From contig NZ_AP019657.1 of NCBI RefSeq assembly GCF_009938225.1, positions 744,001 through 808,000 of the forward strand: DNA of 64,000 nt, written 5' to 3'. This stretch comes from Vibrio ponticus. Its GTDB lineage: Bacteria > Pseudomonadota > Gammaproteobacteria > Enterobacterales > Vibrionaceae. A model generated the notes under the pieces. The model searched no databases and was not told the origin of the DNA. It saw nothing but the letters and a program-made list of their open reading frames with translations. How positions within the stretch are numbered: the stretch's first letter is position 1; each line of letters opens with the position of its first letter. The position numbers and the translations under genes are program-made. Of this stretch, positions 10,038 to 19,658 are shown in pieces.

Positions 10038-11072
10038 ATGGGTTTATGGCTATACCTAAAGCGTAAATTGCACGCGACACTGTTTACTCTCAGCGGGCGC
10101 AACCTTGCGCTGCTGACACTGGTGTATATCGCACTGTCATGGCTGTTATTGCGCGCTGCTGGCGAATCTGATCTCACCGATAACTTCTCCAACTTTATTT
10201 ATTACCTCATGGTGACGGCTTCCACTGTCGGTTATGGCGATTACTCGCCAGCCAGCGATATGGGCAAGTGGGTGGTCGTGCTATTTGTGATTCCGGGTGG
10301 CTTGGCGTTGTTTGCTTCGATCTTGGGGCGATTAGCGTCGAATGTTGTGGAATATTGGCGTGCTGGCGTATTAGGGAAAAGAAAAGTGAATACAGATAAC
10401 CACATTTTACTCTTAGGTTGGAATGGTCAACGAACTTTGCATCTCATTCGTATGTTGCAGCATGAAGAAGAGGGCAACCGACCAATCGTACTCTGTACCC
10501 GTTCGGATATTGAAAACCCGCTTCCAGGTGAGATCGGCTTTGTAAAAGTCAGCAGCTACACCGATGCGCAAGAGATGCAAAATGCCCGTATTGAGGCGGC
10601 GAGTTGTATTATTGTCGATAACCTTGAAGACGATATAACGCTCTCAGCGGCGCTCTACTGCGCCAATATTAACGCCCAAGCGCATCTGGTCGCCTACTTT
10701 AAAGATGAGGCCCTGAGCGCGCTGTTAAGCCAGCATTGCCCGAATGCAGAATGTATTCCTGCCGTCGGGGCTGAGATGATCGCCAAAGCGGCCGTAGACC
10801 CAGGCTCAAGTGCCTTGCACCAAGAGCTGTTGGCATCAACTCGGGGAATGACGCAATATTCGACCTACTATCCGGCTGCGGCACTAGAGGTTTCGGTAGA
10901 GAAGGTGTTCTTGTTTATGAAAAAGCACCATCAAGCGACGTTAATTGCGGTTGAAGGCGAGGGCAGTATTGAGTTAAACCCGGATCTGGATGCGGTCATT
11001 AAGCCTGGAAATAAATTGTTCTATATTGCCGATGAGCGCATTGATCAGTTTGAGTGGGGGAAAATTAGTTAG
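10038..11072 (+). CDS. Two-TM potassium channel with RCK (TrkA-N) domain
   Basis: A 344-residue K+ channel of MthK-like layout. There is one transmembrane helix (about 23-40), a pore loop with the selectivity filter TVGYGD at residues 63-68, a second helix (about 78-100), then a cytoplasmic RCK domain beginning with the nucleotide-binding strand NHILLLGWNGQ near residue 120, and a C-terminal TrkA-C-like part. It is predicted to conduct K+ across the inner membrane under nucleotide or ion control. The gene stands alone between terminators. The ligand cannot be read from sequence. Confidence 0.87.
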   Translation: MGLWLYLKRKLHATLFTLSGRNLALLTLVYIALSWLLLRAAGESDLTDNFSNFIYYLMVTASTVGYGDYSPASDMGKWVVVLFVIPGGLALFASILGRLASNVVEYWRAGVLGKRKVNTDNHILLLGWNGQRTLHLIRMLQHEEEGNRPIVLCTRSDIENPLPGEIGFVKVSSYTDAQEMQNARIEAASCIIVDNLEDDITLSAALYCANINAQAHLVAYFKDEALSALLSQHCPNAECIPAVGAEMIAKAAVDPGSSALHQELLASTRGMTQYSTYYPAAALEVSVEKVFLFMKKHHQATLIAVEGEGSIELNPDLDAVIKPGNKLFYIADERIDQFEWGKIS

Positions 11073-11138
11073 TGTTGTCATTCCTGATAGCCGTAGGCGT
11101 GGTCAGGAATCTCGCTCTTCATTACTCCAACACATACA

Positions 11139-11170
11139 AAAAAGGCCTCACTGTCGTGAAGCCTTTCGTA
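11139..11170 (-). terminator. Terminator of the UPF0149 gene
   Basis: An AAAGGC-TCAC / GTGA-GCCTTT stem is flanked on its left by an A run, which reads as a T run on the minus strand after the UPF0149 stop. It may also stop transcripts from the channel gene. Confidence 0.8.
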
Positions 11171-11192
11171 TCTACTAGCCTAACTACAAAGC

Positions 11193-11777
11193 TTACTCGC
11201 CAGCTTCGACTAGCTGCATGCCGCGCATGGTTAGACCGCATAGCATGGTTGGCATCGCGTTGAAGATCTCTTCAAACTGCTCTAAGCCTTCAATACCTTG
11301 CTCTGCTAGCGTCGCGATAGACGTTTCTGGATCGTAAAGCATTGTCAGTGACAATAGCACACCGCCAAGCAGCGCATTGTCTTGGCTATCTTCAGGCATG
11401 ATTGCTTCCCAATCATCACGAGATAGCTGCCAGCCTTGCAGTAGACCTTCACAGAAGTCACGCGCTTCAGCTGTCACGATCTCTTCTTCATCCAGCGCAC
11501 AACCTTCAGGCCATTGCCATTGGTTGCCCATTAGTGCTGGGCGGTATTGGTTCCAAAGACCAATCACTTGCTCGATGTAACACTCTAGCTGTTCACCATC
11601 GCTAAATGGTGCCACTTCTTCACCACCCCATAGGAATGGTAGCCACTCGTGTGGGTCAAGCGTATGAGGCGCAGCAGCCATTGCAGTCACGAAGCCGTGA
11701 GTCTTCGCTTCATTAATTAGCTTACCTTCAAGTTCTGGCTGTGAAAGGATTTCTTGTAAAGTCAAAATCAATACCAT
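11193..11777 (-). CDS. UPF0149 (YecA/YgfB-type) family protein
   Basis: A 194-residue acidic, mostly helical protein of the YecA/UPF0149 family. Features include the family-like stretches WLPFLWGGEE and EARDFCEGLLQGW (about residue 105-120), and a C-terminal NAMPTMLCGLTMRGMQLVEAGE. The SEC-C zinc tail found in longer YecA proteins is absent. The molecular role is not known. It is transcribed divergently from the sensor-kinase gene, with 114 bases between. Confidence 0.75.
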   Translation of the reverse strand: MVLILTLQEILSQPELEGKLINEAKTHGFVTAMAAAPHTLDPHEWLPFLWGGEEVAPFSDGEQLECYIEQVIGLWNQYRPALMGNQWQWPEGCALDEEEIVTAEARDFCEGLLQGWQLSRDDWEAIMPEDSQDNALLGGVLLSLTMLYDPETSIATLAEQGIEGLEQFEEIFNAMPTMLCGLTMRGMQLVEAGE

Positions 11778-11891
11778 TAAGTTTTTAATATTTGGATAGA
11801 GGTATAGTAACAGTCCATTGTTAACAAAAATAGTTTGCGGTTGGATTCTATTAACTATAATTTCTTATAAACATCAAAAATTCAGTTGGTT

Positions 11892-14303
11892 ATGGCTACG
11901 AGTTCATCTCTAAAACGACAAAGTATTTTTGCACTGACTCTCTACATGGTTTTTGTCGTCACGATAGTCGGCACGGTGAGCTATTTGGTTATGGAACCAC
12001 CAATTCGCGAGCAGCTGATCCGTAATCTCGACACGCGTTCAAAAATTATCTCTAGCGAGATTGAGGCGTCATTAGAGAGCCCGCTGGGCGTGCTGCAAAG
12101 TATTGTTAGTATTGGTAATACCGGTGAGGCTCCTGAGCTACAGGCGGACATTCTACGTAACCTCTTTAGCCTAATCGATGGTGCTGCCGTAAGCGGCGGC
12201 TTATGGCCCAAGGCAGATCTCAATGATGAAAACAGCCCTTACAAAAGCCAATTTTTTAACCGAGCCGAAGACGGCGCGATAGACCGCATTTACTCTTGGG
12301 ACAACCCCGCCACAGGCGGCTACGATGGTGAGCCATGGTACACCGATGTTGTCAATAAACCACTGGGTACCGTTGCTTGGTCCTCGGTGTATATAGACCC
12401 TTTTACTCACGTGCAGATGATTACTGCATCCTCTCCTTACTATGTCGATAACCAGTTTGCCGGCGTTGCTACTGTCGATCTCTCTCTCGAGAGCTTAGTC
12501 GAATTTATCAAACTTAACTCTGAGCAGTATGATTTGGGTATCTTGATCCGAGACAGCGAAGGGGAAGTGGTGATTGAGCACAACTTCAAGGTGGTTGAGG
12601 GGATCTACATCAGCGAACATCAGTTTGGTGATTTTGGCTGGACGATTGATGTGGTGAATGCCGACAGATTGGTTGCCGACCAAGCTTATGATTTGGTCAC
12701 CAAAGTTGAGATGGGCATTGTACCTATAATGTTACTGTGCGTATTGGTGGGCTATGTTGTAATTAACCGCTCGCTGATTGACCCTATTTCACAGATTGCC
12801 CGTGAAGTCGATGACTCCAAGCATGGCGGCTTAATCAACCTTGACTATAAAAATGATGACGAAATTAAACACCTCATCGATGTGTTTAATCAAAAGACCG
12901 TGTTCTTAGAACAAGAGAAGAAAAAAGCGCTCGCTTCTATGCACGCCAAGAGTGCATTCCTTGCGACGATTTCCCACGAAGTGCGCACCCCGATGAATGG
13001 GGTTTTAGGTACCGCACAAATTCTACTCAAAACCGATCTCACCCACGAGCAACGCAAGCATTTGAAAACGCTTTATGACTCGGGCGACCACATGATGATG
13101 CTGCTCAATGAGATTTTAGACTTTTCTAAAATTGAGCAAGGGCATTTAGAGCTAGAAAAAGCACCGTTTCCACTCCAATCAATCATTGGCAGTATTAATA
13201 GTGTTTATCACACCTTATGCGCTGAAAAAGGGCTTAAGTTTGAGATTGAAAACAACGTGAATAATTTGCGTTGGTACACCTCCGATAAAGCGCGCTTGCG
13301 TCAGATCTTGTTTAACTTGCTTAATAACGCCGTCAAATTTACCTCGCAAGGCTTTGTCAAAATCAGCTTTGATGAAATTGAGATGGATGGTCGTAATTGC
13401 CTGAATATCAAAGTGACAGATTCTGGGGTAGGGATAGATAAATCCGCACTAGAGAAGATCTTTAGACCGTTTGTGCAGGCTGAATCCTCAACCACGCGCC
13501 GATTTGGTGGTACAGGACTGGGGCTGGCGATAGTTAAACAGATCAGTGAATTGATGGATGGTGATGTTTCAGTGCAGAGTGAGCTTGGCAAAGGCACCAC
13601 ATTTGATGTGCTTCTTGAGATGGAAGTGTGCGAACCTAAGCAAGCTGAAAACAGTGAGCATAGAAAGCTCAACTACAAAGGACTCAAAGCGCTGATTGTG
13701 GAAGATAACCGCACCAACACCATCATAATTAAGAGCTTTATGTCAGCCAAAGGCTTTGAATGCCATTGCGTGGCAGATGGTGAGCAAGCGGTAGAAGCCG
13801 TTCAAGCTAGCCAATTTGATCTGATCATGATGGATAACCATATGCCAGTAAAAGATGGCATTACTGCGACACAAGAGATTAGAGCGCTGCGAACGAGCGT
13901 TGCCAATACACTCATTTTTGGTTGTACTGCTGACCTATTTAAAGAGACGCAAGAGCGCATGCGCGCTGCCGGTGTGGATGGCATCGTCTCTAAACCGATT
14001 GATGAGAAAGAACTCGACGATATGCTTTATCGTCATTCAGATAAGCTCTATCAGTATAAATCACTACAAGATCTACAATCAGCAGCACCTTTCAATGCTG
14101 AAGAGCAGTTAGTTTCGCTCTATATTGCCGTGGAAGACCAAAAGCCAGATGAAGCGCACCAGATACTGACTAACATATACCGCTACTTTAACCACGACGC
14201 AGAAAGTGATGCCGGAGCCCTACTGGCACCGCTGGTTAAAGACAAACAACTCCCTTCCCAACAAGAGCTTGATGTATTGACAGTTTTGCTAAAAGACGCG
14301 TAA
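11892..14303 (+). CDS. Hybrid sensor histidine kinase with double-Cache sensor and receiver domain
   Basis: An 803-residue inner-membrane hybrid kinase. An N-terminal helix (about 15-35) is followed by a large periplasmic double-Cache-like domain (to about 275) with the GEPWYTDVV...SSVYIDPFTH stretch typical of small-molecule sensors. A second helix, HAMP, HisKA with SHEVRTPMNG (phosphoacceptor His362) and an ATPase domain with GGTGLGLAI come next, then a receiver domain with Asp648 in LIMMDNHMP. There is no Hpt domain, so phosphate would pass to an external Hpt protein. I start at the ATG 11892 rather than the upstream TTG. The ligand is unknown, and no response-regulator gene is adjacent. 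Confidence 0.88.
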   Translation: MATSSSLKRQSIFALTLYMVFVVTIVGTVSYLVMEPPIREQLIRNLDTRSKIISSEIEASLESPLGVLQSIVSIGNTGEAPELQADILRNLFSLIDGAAVSGGLWPKADLNDENSPYKSQFFNRAEDGAIDRIYSWDNPATGGYDGEPWYTDVVNKPLGTVAWSSVYIDPFTHVQMITASSPYYVDNQFAGVATVDLSLESLVEFIKLNSEQYDLGILIRDSEGEVVIEHNFKVVEGIYISEHQFGDFGWTIDVVNADRLVADQAYDLVTKVEMGIVPIMLLCVLVGYVVINRSLIDPISQIAREVDDSKHGGLINLDYKNDDEIKHLIDVFNQKTVFLEQEKKKALASMHAKSAFLATISHEVRTPMNGVLGTAQILLKTDLTHEQRKHLKTLYDSGDHMMMLLNEILDFSKIEQGHLELEKAPFPLQSIIGSINSVYHTLCAEKGLKFEIENNVNNLRWYTSDKARLRQILFNLLNNAVKFTSQGFVKISFDEIEMDGRNCLNIKVTDSGVGIDKSALEKIFRPFVQAESSTTRRFGGTGLGLAIVKQISELMDGDVSVQSELGKGTTFDVLLEMEVCEPKQAENSEHRKLNYKGLKALIVEDNRTNTIIIKSFMSAKGFECHCVADGEQAVEAVQASQFDLIMMDNHMPVKDGITATQEIRALRTSVANTLIFGCTADLFKETQERMRAAGVDGIVSKPIDEKELDDMLYRHSDKLYQYKSLQDLQSAAPFNAEEQLVSLYIAVEDQKPDEAHQILTNIYRYFNHDAESDAGALLAPLVKDKQLPSQQELDVLTVLLKDA

Positions 14304-14342
14304 TTTACTGAGTAATTTATAAACACCGAACCTTCTAATAAA

Positions 14343-14375
14343 CAGCTAAAGTCATGGTAGTGGCTTTAGCTGCTT
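14343..14375 (+). terminator. Terminator downstream of the hybrid kinase
   Basis: A CAGCTAAAG / CTTTAGCTG stem with a 12-base loop is followed by CTTTT. Confidence 0.75.
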
Positions 14376-14537
14376 TTCGTTCTAAAAACAGTGATTTATC
14401 CACCTTGCAATATAAAATATGGAATCTAATTCTGCTTATTTAGTGTTCTAATAGCGCCAATTGCTAGTTATTTCAAAAAGACTAGATATTGATGTTGTTA
14501 AAATGTTGTTTCAGCAGAATTATATGTTGAGGTGGTA

Positions 14538-15038
14538 ATGAAAATCCGTGGTTCATTCAGTATTCGAAATGCATTAGCAGACACTTTTGCTATGGTCGTG
14601 TTTTGTTTTGTTACTGGCATGATTATTGAGATATTTATTTCAGGTATGACGTTTGAGCAGTCTTTAGCGTCGCGTACCTTATCTATCCCAGTGAATATCG
14701 CGATAGCATGGCCTTATGGCGTGTTTAGAGATTTTATGTTGCGCATGGGCGGTCGAATCTCGCCATCTCATCTAATGAAGAACATCTCTGATCTAAGTGC
14801 TTACGTATTATTCCAATCACCGGTTTACGCTTGTATTTTGCTGGTGGTAGGGGCGAACCTTGAGCAGATTGCAACGGCAGTCGCTTCTAATGCGGTTGTT
14901 TCATGTGTGATGGGTGTGCTATATGGTCATTTTCTTGATACATGCCGCCGTTGGTTTAAAGTACCGGGTTACTACGTACAAGAAGTGATTCAAGACGCTG
15001 TTCCTGAAGTATTAGTGGACAAACCAGCAGCAGATTAG
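14538..15038 (+). CDS. alaE: L-alanine exporter AlaE
   Basis: A 166-residue inner-membrane protein with four hydrophobic segments and a conserved AlaE pattern ([19 protein letters not shown] near the N-terminus, [15 protein letters not shown] in the middle). It exports L-alanine. A GAGGTGG site 4-5 bases upstream selects the ATG at 14538. The gene stands alone, directly upstream of tRNA-Ser. Confidence 0.92.
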   Translation: MKIRGSFSIRNALADTFAMVVFCFVTGMIIEIFISGMTFEQSLASRTLSIPVNIAIAWPYGVFRDFMLRMGGRISPSHLMKNISDLSAYVLFQSPVYACILLVVGANLEQIATAVASNAVVSCVMGVLYGHFLDTCRRWFKVPGYYVQEVIQDAVPEVLVDKPAAD

Positions 15039-15158
15039 CCACAACGTAACCAATCAAACGCGCTAAATGGGATTTTTTGGGCTTAGCTCTTGACCTAACC
15101 CCCTAGAATCATTAAATTAGCGCCTCGTTAGCGAACATCGTTAACCACAATTTGATTC

Positions 15159-15246
15159 GGTGAGTTGTCCGAGTGGCTGAAGGAGCACGCCTGGAAAGTG
15201 TGTATACGGCAACGTATCGAGAGTTCGAATCTCTCACTCACCGCCA
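15159..15246 (+). tRNA. tRNA-Ser (anticodon GGA)
   Basis: An 88-base serine tRNA with encoded CCA. The acceptor stem pairs GGTGAGT with ACTCACC, followed by G and CCA. The anticodon loop is CTGGAAA with GGA at 15193-15195. The long variable arm GTATACGGCAACGTATC is class II, and a GAGAGTTCGAATCTCTC T-arm is present. Serine tRNAs are frequent integration sites, and accessory DNA begins just downstream here, but no second copy of its 3' end was found in the window. Confidence 0.98.
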
Positions 15247-15251
15247 CATTC

Positions 15252-15284
15252 TAAGAGGTCTGATTTATCAGACCTTTTTTCATA
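15252..15284 (+). terminator. Terminator downstream of tRNA-Ser
   Basis: A short GGTCTGA / TCAGACC stem is followed by a run of six T. Confidence 0.88.
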
Positions 15285-15315
15285 TCTAAAGCCTAGTGAG
15301 CTGCCAGAGGGCCCA

Positions 15316-15513
15316 ATGGAGCGCACAATGGCACATCAATCTTCTCACAACCCATCTTGTCGGGAATGCATGTATCTGGTGCAAAGTCGTACTGGTATTT
15401 ACTCTTTTCGTTGGAATATTTCTAACAGCGGAACATATTGTAATGGTCAACTTGAATCGTTCACGGATTGGTACGGTCTGAAAATATTAGATATTAGTAA
15501 TCTCACCCCGTAG
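15316..15513 (+). CDS. Small ORF resembling an integrase N-terminal fragment
   Basis: A 65-residue frame starting ATGGAGCGC. Residues about 12-36 (NPSCRECMYLVQSRTGIYSFRW) resemble the extreme N-terminus of tyrosine integrases that target tRNA genes, where a C-R-E-C / YL...GIYxFR pattern precedes the arm-binding domain. The rest does not continue as an integrase, and no catalytic domain follows. Its place 70 bases beyond tRNA-Ser fits a remnant of an integrated element. It could equally be an unrelated small ORF. Confidence 0.35.
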   Translation: MERTMAHQSSHNPSCRECMYLVQSRTGIYSFRWNISNSGTYCNGQLESFTDWYGLKILDISNLTP

Positions 15514-15560
15514 TGTCATCAAGCGCATACTTTCAATATGTCATCATAGTTTGATAGATA

Positions 15561-15586
15561 AAAAAAACCTGCCGAAGCAGGTTTTT
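15561..15586 (-). terminator. Terminator of the orphan lipoprotein gene
   Basis: A symmetric AAAAACCTGC / GCAGGTTTTT hairpin lies 20 bases beyond the minus-strand stop and would work in both directions. Confidence 0.85.
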
Positions 15587-15606
15587 GATGTATTGACCAC
15601 GTTGTG

Positions 15607-17244
15607 TTATTGGTTAACTGCCATTCTTTCTACATTTAATACAGTGTTAAATGAGCCTCTTGGCATAGAGTATGTGTTGTATTCATTTACGGTTGTTAAT
15701 ACGCTTTCCACTAATGCTGTTGGCGTCTTAGCTGCGAGTGTAATCTCTTCGCTCTCATCAGTTAGAGACGGTGTTTTCACAGCTTCGCCTACTGTTGAGT
15801 AAACTGAACGACCACCCTCGATTGGGGTTACAAGCACTTTTGGAATGTTGAGGTATTCGCCTTCTTTGATGCTAGTACCACCATCTTCGCCAACTTCAAT
15901 TTTTGTTGCTGACGCTAGGATTCGCTCCGCATTCTCATTCAACAATTCATAAATACCCTTGTCGCTGAAAAGACCTCTTGCTTCTGGGTGTTTAGCGAAG
16001 TATTTCTCAGGGTTAAACGAAAGCTCTTCAAGCACGCCATCCATTGCTTTTACAAAGCGATATGCTTCTTCAGTGCCACGAGCATGGAGTGGTAAGCCAA
16101 ACTCATTTGTTTCAACTAAAAACAAAGTACGTACATCAGAGTTTCGAGCAAATGCACGTGTCTTGTCATTATAATCAAATGCATTCATCTTGATGCGATC
16201 TTCTCTCGTTGGGCGACTTTCACGCTTATGCTTAGTTCTCGCTTGAGCAAACTCTTTCTCTGCTGATTTCAGCTGTTCTGCCGCTTTGTAATGCTTAATA
16301 CCCGCTGCCACCAAATCCTCTTCTAAGTCGAACAGTTTGTCGTAAACCTCTGGTGTAAGGTATTCGTCAACGGTGACGTGATCACCGACATAAGTGAATG
16401 TGTAGCAACGGTTTCCATGAAGCTGTTTGTTAGTTGGCAAACTTTTAATCACATTATCGTGTTGGTCCATTACTTTGATGTCTGGACACGTACCATCTGC
16501 ATTCATAGGCGTTAGTGTGAAACCTGAACTGATGCCGAATCCGTAGTTAAAATCAGACGTTAGTTTTTCACCAAATGGCTTGTTGAAAGCTTCAAATCGT
16601 TTCTGCTGAGGTTCAGATCGGGTGATATGAAGCTCTCGACCAACTTTCGAAAATTCATCATGCAGTTCTTGGTACGCACTATCTCTTTCTTTTAGTGCAG
16701 CGACCACTTGTTCGTAAGATTCACGGTTCTTTTCATAACGTGATTCACCCCAAAGGTTTTCTTGGAACTCTACATAATCTTTAATCTCTGGGTATTTCTT
16801 ATACACTAGAGATTCGATGTGATCTTTGGTTAGTCCATTTTCATAAGCCTGATTCTTTTCGTACAAGTCAGTGTAGTAATCAATGAAATCAAAGTACTTT
16901 TCTTTTGTTTCATCTGAAACATCGAGATCAGCAATGATGGTACGAGCGTTTTTAAGCTTTTGGATTTCAATATTACGTTCATTGTTACTGAAATCTGTGC
17001 CGTTTGGCTTGTTCGGAGTAATTAGGAAACCACCTTGAACTGAGCGTAGTGTAAGTGTTGTGTAAAGAAGATTATCTTTGTCAAAGATAGTATCTTCGAA
17101 ATTTTCAACGATGTTTAGTGTAGCCGCACCGTCAGCTTTAACGTGGTTAGAAGCTAGGTTGGTCACACGGCTTTCGCTGTCTGATCCGCAACCAGATAGA
17201 GATAAAGTAATTAGGCTAGCCACCAATGTTTTTGTGATTTTCAT
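15607..17244 (-). CDS. Orphan lipoprotein, function unknown
   Basis: A 545-residue predicted lipoprotein. The signal peptide MKITKTLVASLITLSLSGC ends in the lipobox L-S-G-C (Cys19), and Ser-Asp after the Cys does not force inner-membrane retention. The body is charged and helix-rich (about 100-215 and 305-370), with two cysteines (TCPDIKV, RCYTF) that may form a disulfide. I do not recognise a family. It is a single gene between the integrase-like fragment and the cqsA remnant, in the patchy stretch after tRNA-Ser. Confidence 0.75.
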   Translation of the reverse strand: MKITKTLVASLITLSLSGCGSDSESRVTNLASNHVKADGAATLNIVENFEDTIFDKDNLLYTTLTLRSVQGGFLITPNKPNGTDFSNNERNIEIQKLKNARTIIADLDVSDETKEKYFDFIDYYTDLYEKNQAYENGLTKDHIESLVYKKYPEIKDYVEFQENLWGESRYEKNRESYEQVVAALKERDSAYQELHDEFSKVGRELHITRSEPQQKRFEAFNKPFGEKLTSDFNYGFGISSGFTLTPMNADGTCPDIKVMDQHDNVIKSLPTNKQLHGNRCYTFTYVGDHVTVDEYLTPEVYDKLFDLEEDLVAAGIKHYKAAEQLKSAEKEFAQARTKHKRESRPTREDRIKMNAFDYNDKTRAFARNSDVRTLFLVETNEFGLPLHARGTEEAYRFVKAMDGVLEELSFNPEKYFAKHPEARGLFSDKGIYELLNENAERILASATKIEVGEDGGTSIKEGEYLNIPKVLVTPIEGGRSVYSTVGEAVKTPSLTDESEEITLAAKTPTALVESVLTTVNEYNTYSMPRGSFNTVLNVERMAVNQ

Positions 17245-17325
17245 ATTTATATTCTTTAATTTTGTAAACGAAATGATTTTCGAGGCGCAATATTACTAAT
17301 ATGCAGTGAAAAACTCTACTTCCTT

Positions 17326-17793
17326 TTGAATTTGGCGGTTTGCGCTTGTGACATATTAGGCCCGGCTAAACTGGCTAAGACGTTACCATTTGTTGCTTAT
17401 CCCGCGATATTTAGCTCAACCGTATTACCTCAAGAACTTGTGCGTTTAGAGAAAACGTTAGAGGTGATTAAAGGAGCGGATGCTAGGCGAGTAAAACTGT
17501 TTAAAAATGCAGAGGCAATAGCATCAGGGTTGAGGAATATTGGTTTTCGCATCCAGAGTGAGTCACAGATTATCGCTCTAGAATGTGGCAGTGAGAGGAA
17601 TACTGAACGAGTGCGTGATTTCTTGGAACAACGAGGAGTGTTTGGCGCTGTGTTTTGTCGCCCAGTTACCGGGAAATACAACAACATCATTCGTTTTTCC
17701 ATAAATGCAGATTTAACCGCTTCTGATATCGATCGTGTGTTATCAGCGTGCCAAGAAGCGTTTAATCATCCTGAGTTAGAGTTCGCGTCATAG
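17326..17793 (+). pseudogene. cqsA: cqsA 3' fragment (CAI-1 autoinducer synthase remnant)
   Basis: CqsA is the PLP-dependent acyltransferase that makes the CAI-1 quorum-sensing signal precursor, normally about 390 residues. Only the C-terminal part of about 140 residues is present: LPFVAYPAIFSSTVLPQEL, SESQIIALECGSERNTERVRDFLE, GVFGAVFCRPVTGKYNNIIRFS. The PLP lysine region and everything upstream are missing, and the residues before about 17377 no longer match. No cqsS gene lies nearby; the hybrid kinase at 11.9 kb has a Cache-type sensor rather than the CqsS membrane domain. The remnant marks a deletion or replacement event. Confidence 0.82.
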
Positions 17794-17964
17794 CATACTT
17801 AGTAACCATGGCTGTCCTTCGTTCCCAAGAATTAAGGAGATTAGGAAAATATAGAACACTGACATTTTCCTGATCTGAGCGGTAGCGTTTTTTTAACAGT
17901 TTACAAATCATTAATCTTACGGTATTTCGGTGCTATTCAAACTTATAGTCGTAGAGAGGTCTAC

Positions 17965-18564
17965 ATGAAGAAACTTATTGTATTAATGGCGATAGGCTTG
18001 AGTAGCTTTGCAATTGCGCAAGATGGAGAGACGCTTGCCGCTATTGATCACGGCTTTGTTTATAAGGGCAGCATCATCAACCCTAAATGTGTCAATTTAC
18101 TGCAGGCTTGGCCGAGTGAGTCGTCTAAGTATGGCATTATTCTTCGCTCGGTTATTCTTGATAGCTGCCAAGAGAGCAATCTTGCGTTTGAGGGACGCGA
18201 CTATAGTATAACTTCGCGAGGTGCAAACTCTTATTCCTCGAACACCAATGACGAGAACTTCAGTTTCCAATACGAAGTGTTAGGCAAAACTGAGCATGAT
18301 GTGTTTGCTGTGTTGCACTCGGGATACATTGGTTTATATCGGTTAGAAGCCAAGCAGGTTCGCTTTGATTTTGGCGAGTCAGATGACCAGATAGTCAGTG
18401 TTTTAACCAAGTTAAGTCAAACATGGGTACCTTGTTTTGAATCTGCTAATGTCCAAGGGAATCAGTTACAGGTCGTAAAACATATTTGGAACCCTGATGC
18501 GCCAACAGCGGATCAATGCTCGGATAGGCTAGAAACGGTTACGTATGATCTCAGCCTCTTCTAA
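17965..18564 (+). CDS. Secreted protein, function unknown
   Basis: A 199-residue protein with a clear signal peptide (MKKLIVLMAIGLSSFAIA-QD) and four or five mature cysteines (NPKCVNLL, DSCQES, PCFESA, DQCSDR), consistent with a disulfide-containing periplasmic or secreted protein. An AGAGAGGT site precedes the ATG. No family is recognised. It lies between the cqsA remnant and the Dpd island. Confidence 0.65.
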   Translation: MKKLIVLMAIGLSSFAIAQDGETLAAIDHGFVYKGSIINPKCVNLLQAWPSESSKYGIILRSVILDSCQESNLAFEGRDYSITSRGANSYSSNTNDENFSFQYEVLGKTEHDVFAVLHSGYIGLYRLEAKQVRFDFGESDDQIVSVLTKLSQTWVPCFESANVQGNQLQVVKHIWNPDAPTADQCSDRLETVTYDLSLF

Positions 18565-18619
18565 TGACTCGATATTAGGGGTGAATCAGTGCGTCAACCA
18601 TGGTTTAAGCTACGTTAGA

Positions 18620-19630
18620 CTAAATGCCATACAAGCTTAAGCCTACTTTGAGGTTATCGATAATTTTATCTCGAAGCGCTGATGGGGCAATAACCTCAAT
18701 AATATTGGCATGCTTCATTAACCACCATTCAAATGTATGACTATCTCTTACGTCGGCAGTTATCGTAGTGTACTCGTCATCTCGAGCAATAATGGTTTGA
18801 CGGCTAGAGAGTAGGGATTCTTCAATTAAATGCAAGCCGCGGTAATTCTCTATTCGTAAGGTCACTTTATGCATATTTCCGCCAGAAAAGTGGCGAGCGT
18901 TCTGCTGTACATAGGATCGAACATCAAATATATCCAGAATTTTGGTACTACTGTAAGTGAGTTTTAGGCTATGAATTCGGTGTAGAGCATAAGTCCGAAT
19001 ATCGTCGAGCTTTCCAGGGACAAGCCCGACCAAATAAAAGCTGTTGCCATATAAAAATAAACCCAGTGGAGTAGAGGTGTAATTACTTGGCTCGTTAGCT
19101 CCGCGTTTTTGGTAAGTAAATGCGATATCTTTTTTGTTTAGTAGTGCTTCTTCGATTAACTTGAAGAACTCATTGCCTACTGACGGTGCAATCAAAGGGT
19201 ATTCGCTTTGGAAATAGCAGAATCGTTCACTCCACAGTTTGGTTTGTTTGGTATTAACTTGCTTAAGTGATGAAAAAATTGAATCGACATCACCGCGCAA
19301 GGTAGGTGGAAGCATCGACTTAATTTCTTTTTCAATGACTTGTAAAGAGACAACTGAAGACATGCCATCAGGCTTGATGGGGTGACGATGCCCACTGGCG
19401 ATCTGGTATGTGTAAGGTCTGCTGGAATCATCTATTTCTATACTGACATGATCTGCAACAACAGCATTGATACAACGCTGAACTGTACGTAGTTGGCTTT
19501 TCTCATCCGCTTTGGTACTCAATAGTCCAGATGATTGTAATCGTTCTTTAATCTCCAAGCTGGAGATTCTTTCTGGATAGCAGGGAATTGATTCTAGGAC
19601 TTTTTGATAACGTTGTATTTGTAAACTCAT
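18620..19630 (-). CDS. WYL-domain transcriptional regulator (HTH + WYL)
   Basis: A 336-residue regulator with an N-terminal winged-helix part (SSLEIKERLQSSGLLSTKADEKSQLRTVQRCINAV, about 20-55) and a WYL sensor domain (about 160-240, including LNKKDIAFTYQKRG...PLGLFLYGNSFYLVGL and TYALHRIHSLKLT). WYL regulators commonly sense nucleic-acid or nucleotide ligands and control defence islands. It is divergent from the DUF4145-like gene. A perfect inverted repeat lies 29 bases upstream of its start, and a close copy precedes dpdE, so I infer that it controls itself and the Dpd genes. Confidence 0.82.
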   Translation of the reverse strand: MSLQIQRYQKVLESIPCYPERISSLEIKERLQSSGLLSTKADEKSQLRTVQRCINAVVADHVSIEIDDSSRPYTYQIASGHRHPIKPDGMSSVVSLQVIEKEIKSMLPPTLRGDVDSIFSSLKQVNTKQTKLWSERFCYFQSEYPLIAPSVGNEFFKLIEEALLNKKDIAFTYQKRGANEPSNYTSTPLGLFLYGNSFYLVGLVPGKLDDIRTYALHRIHSLKLTYSSTKILDIFDVRSYVQQNARHFSGGNMHKVTLRIENYRGLHLIEESLLSSRQTIIARDDEYTTITADVRDSHTFEWWLMKHANIIEVIAPSALRDKIIDNLKVGLSLYGI

Positions 19631-19658
19631 GAATTAGCCTGTGAAAAAAGAACAACTA

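Noticed and set aside
11886..14303. The hybrid kinase as CqsS, given the cqsA remnant nearby.
   Set aside because: It has a large periplasmic Cache-like sensor, not the multi-span membrane sensor of CqsS.
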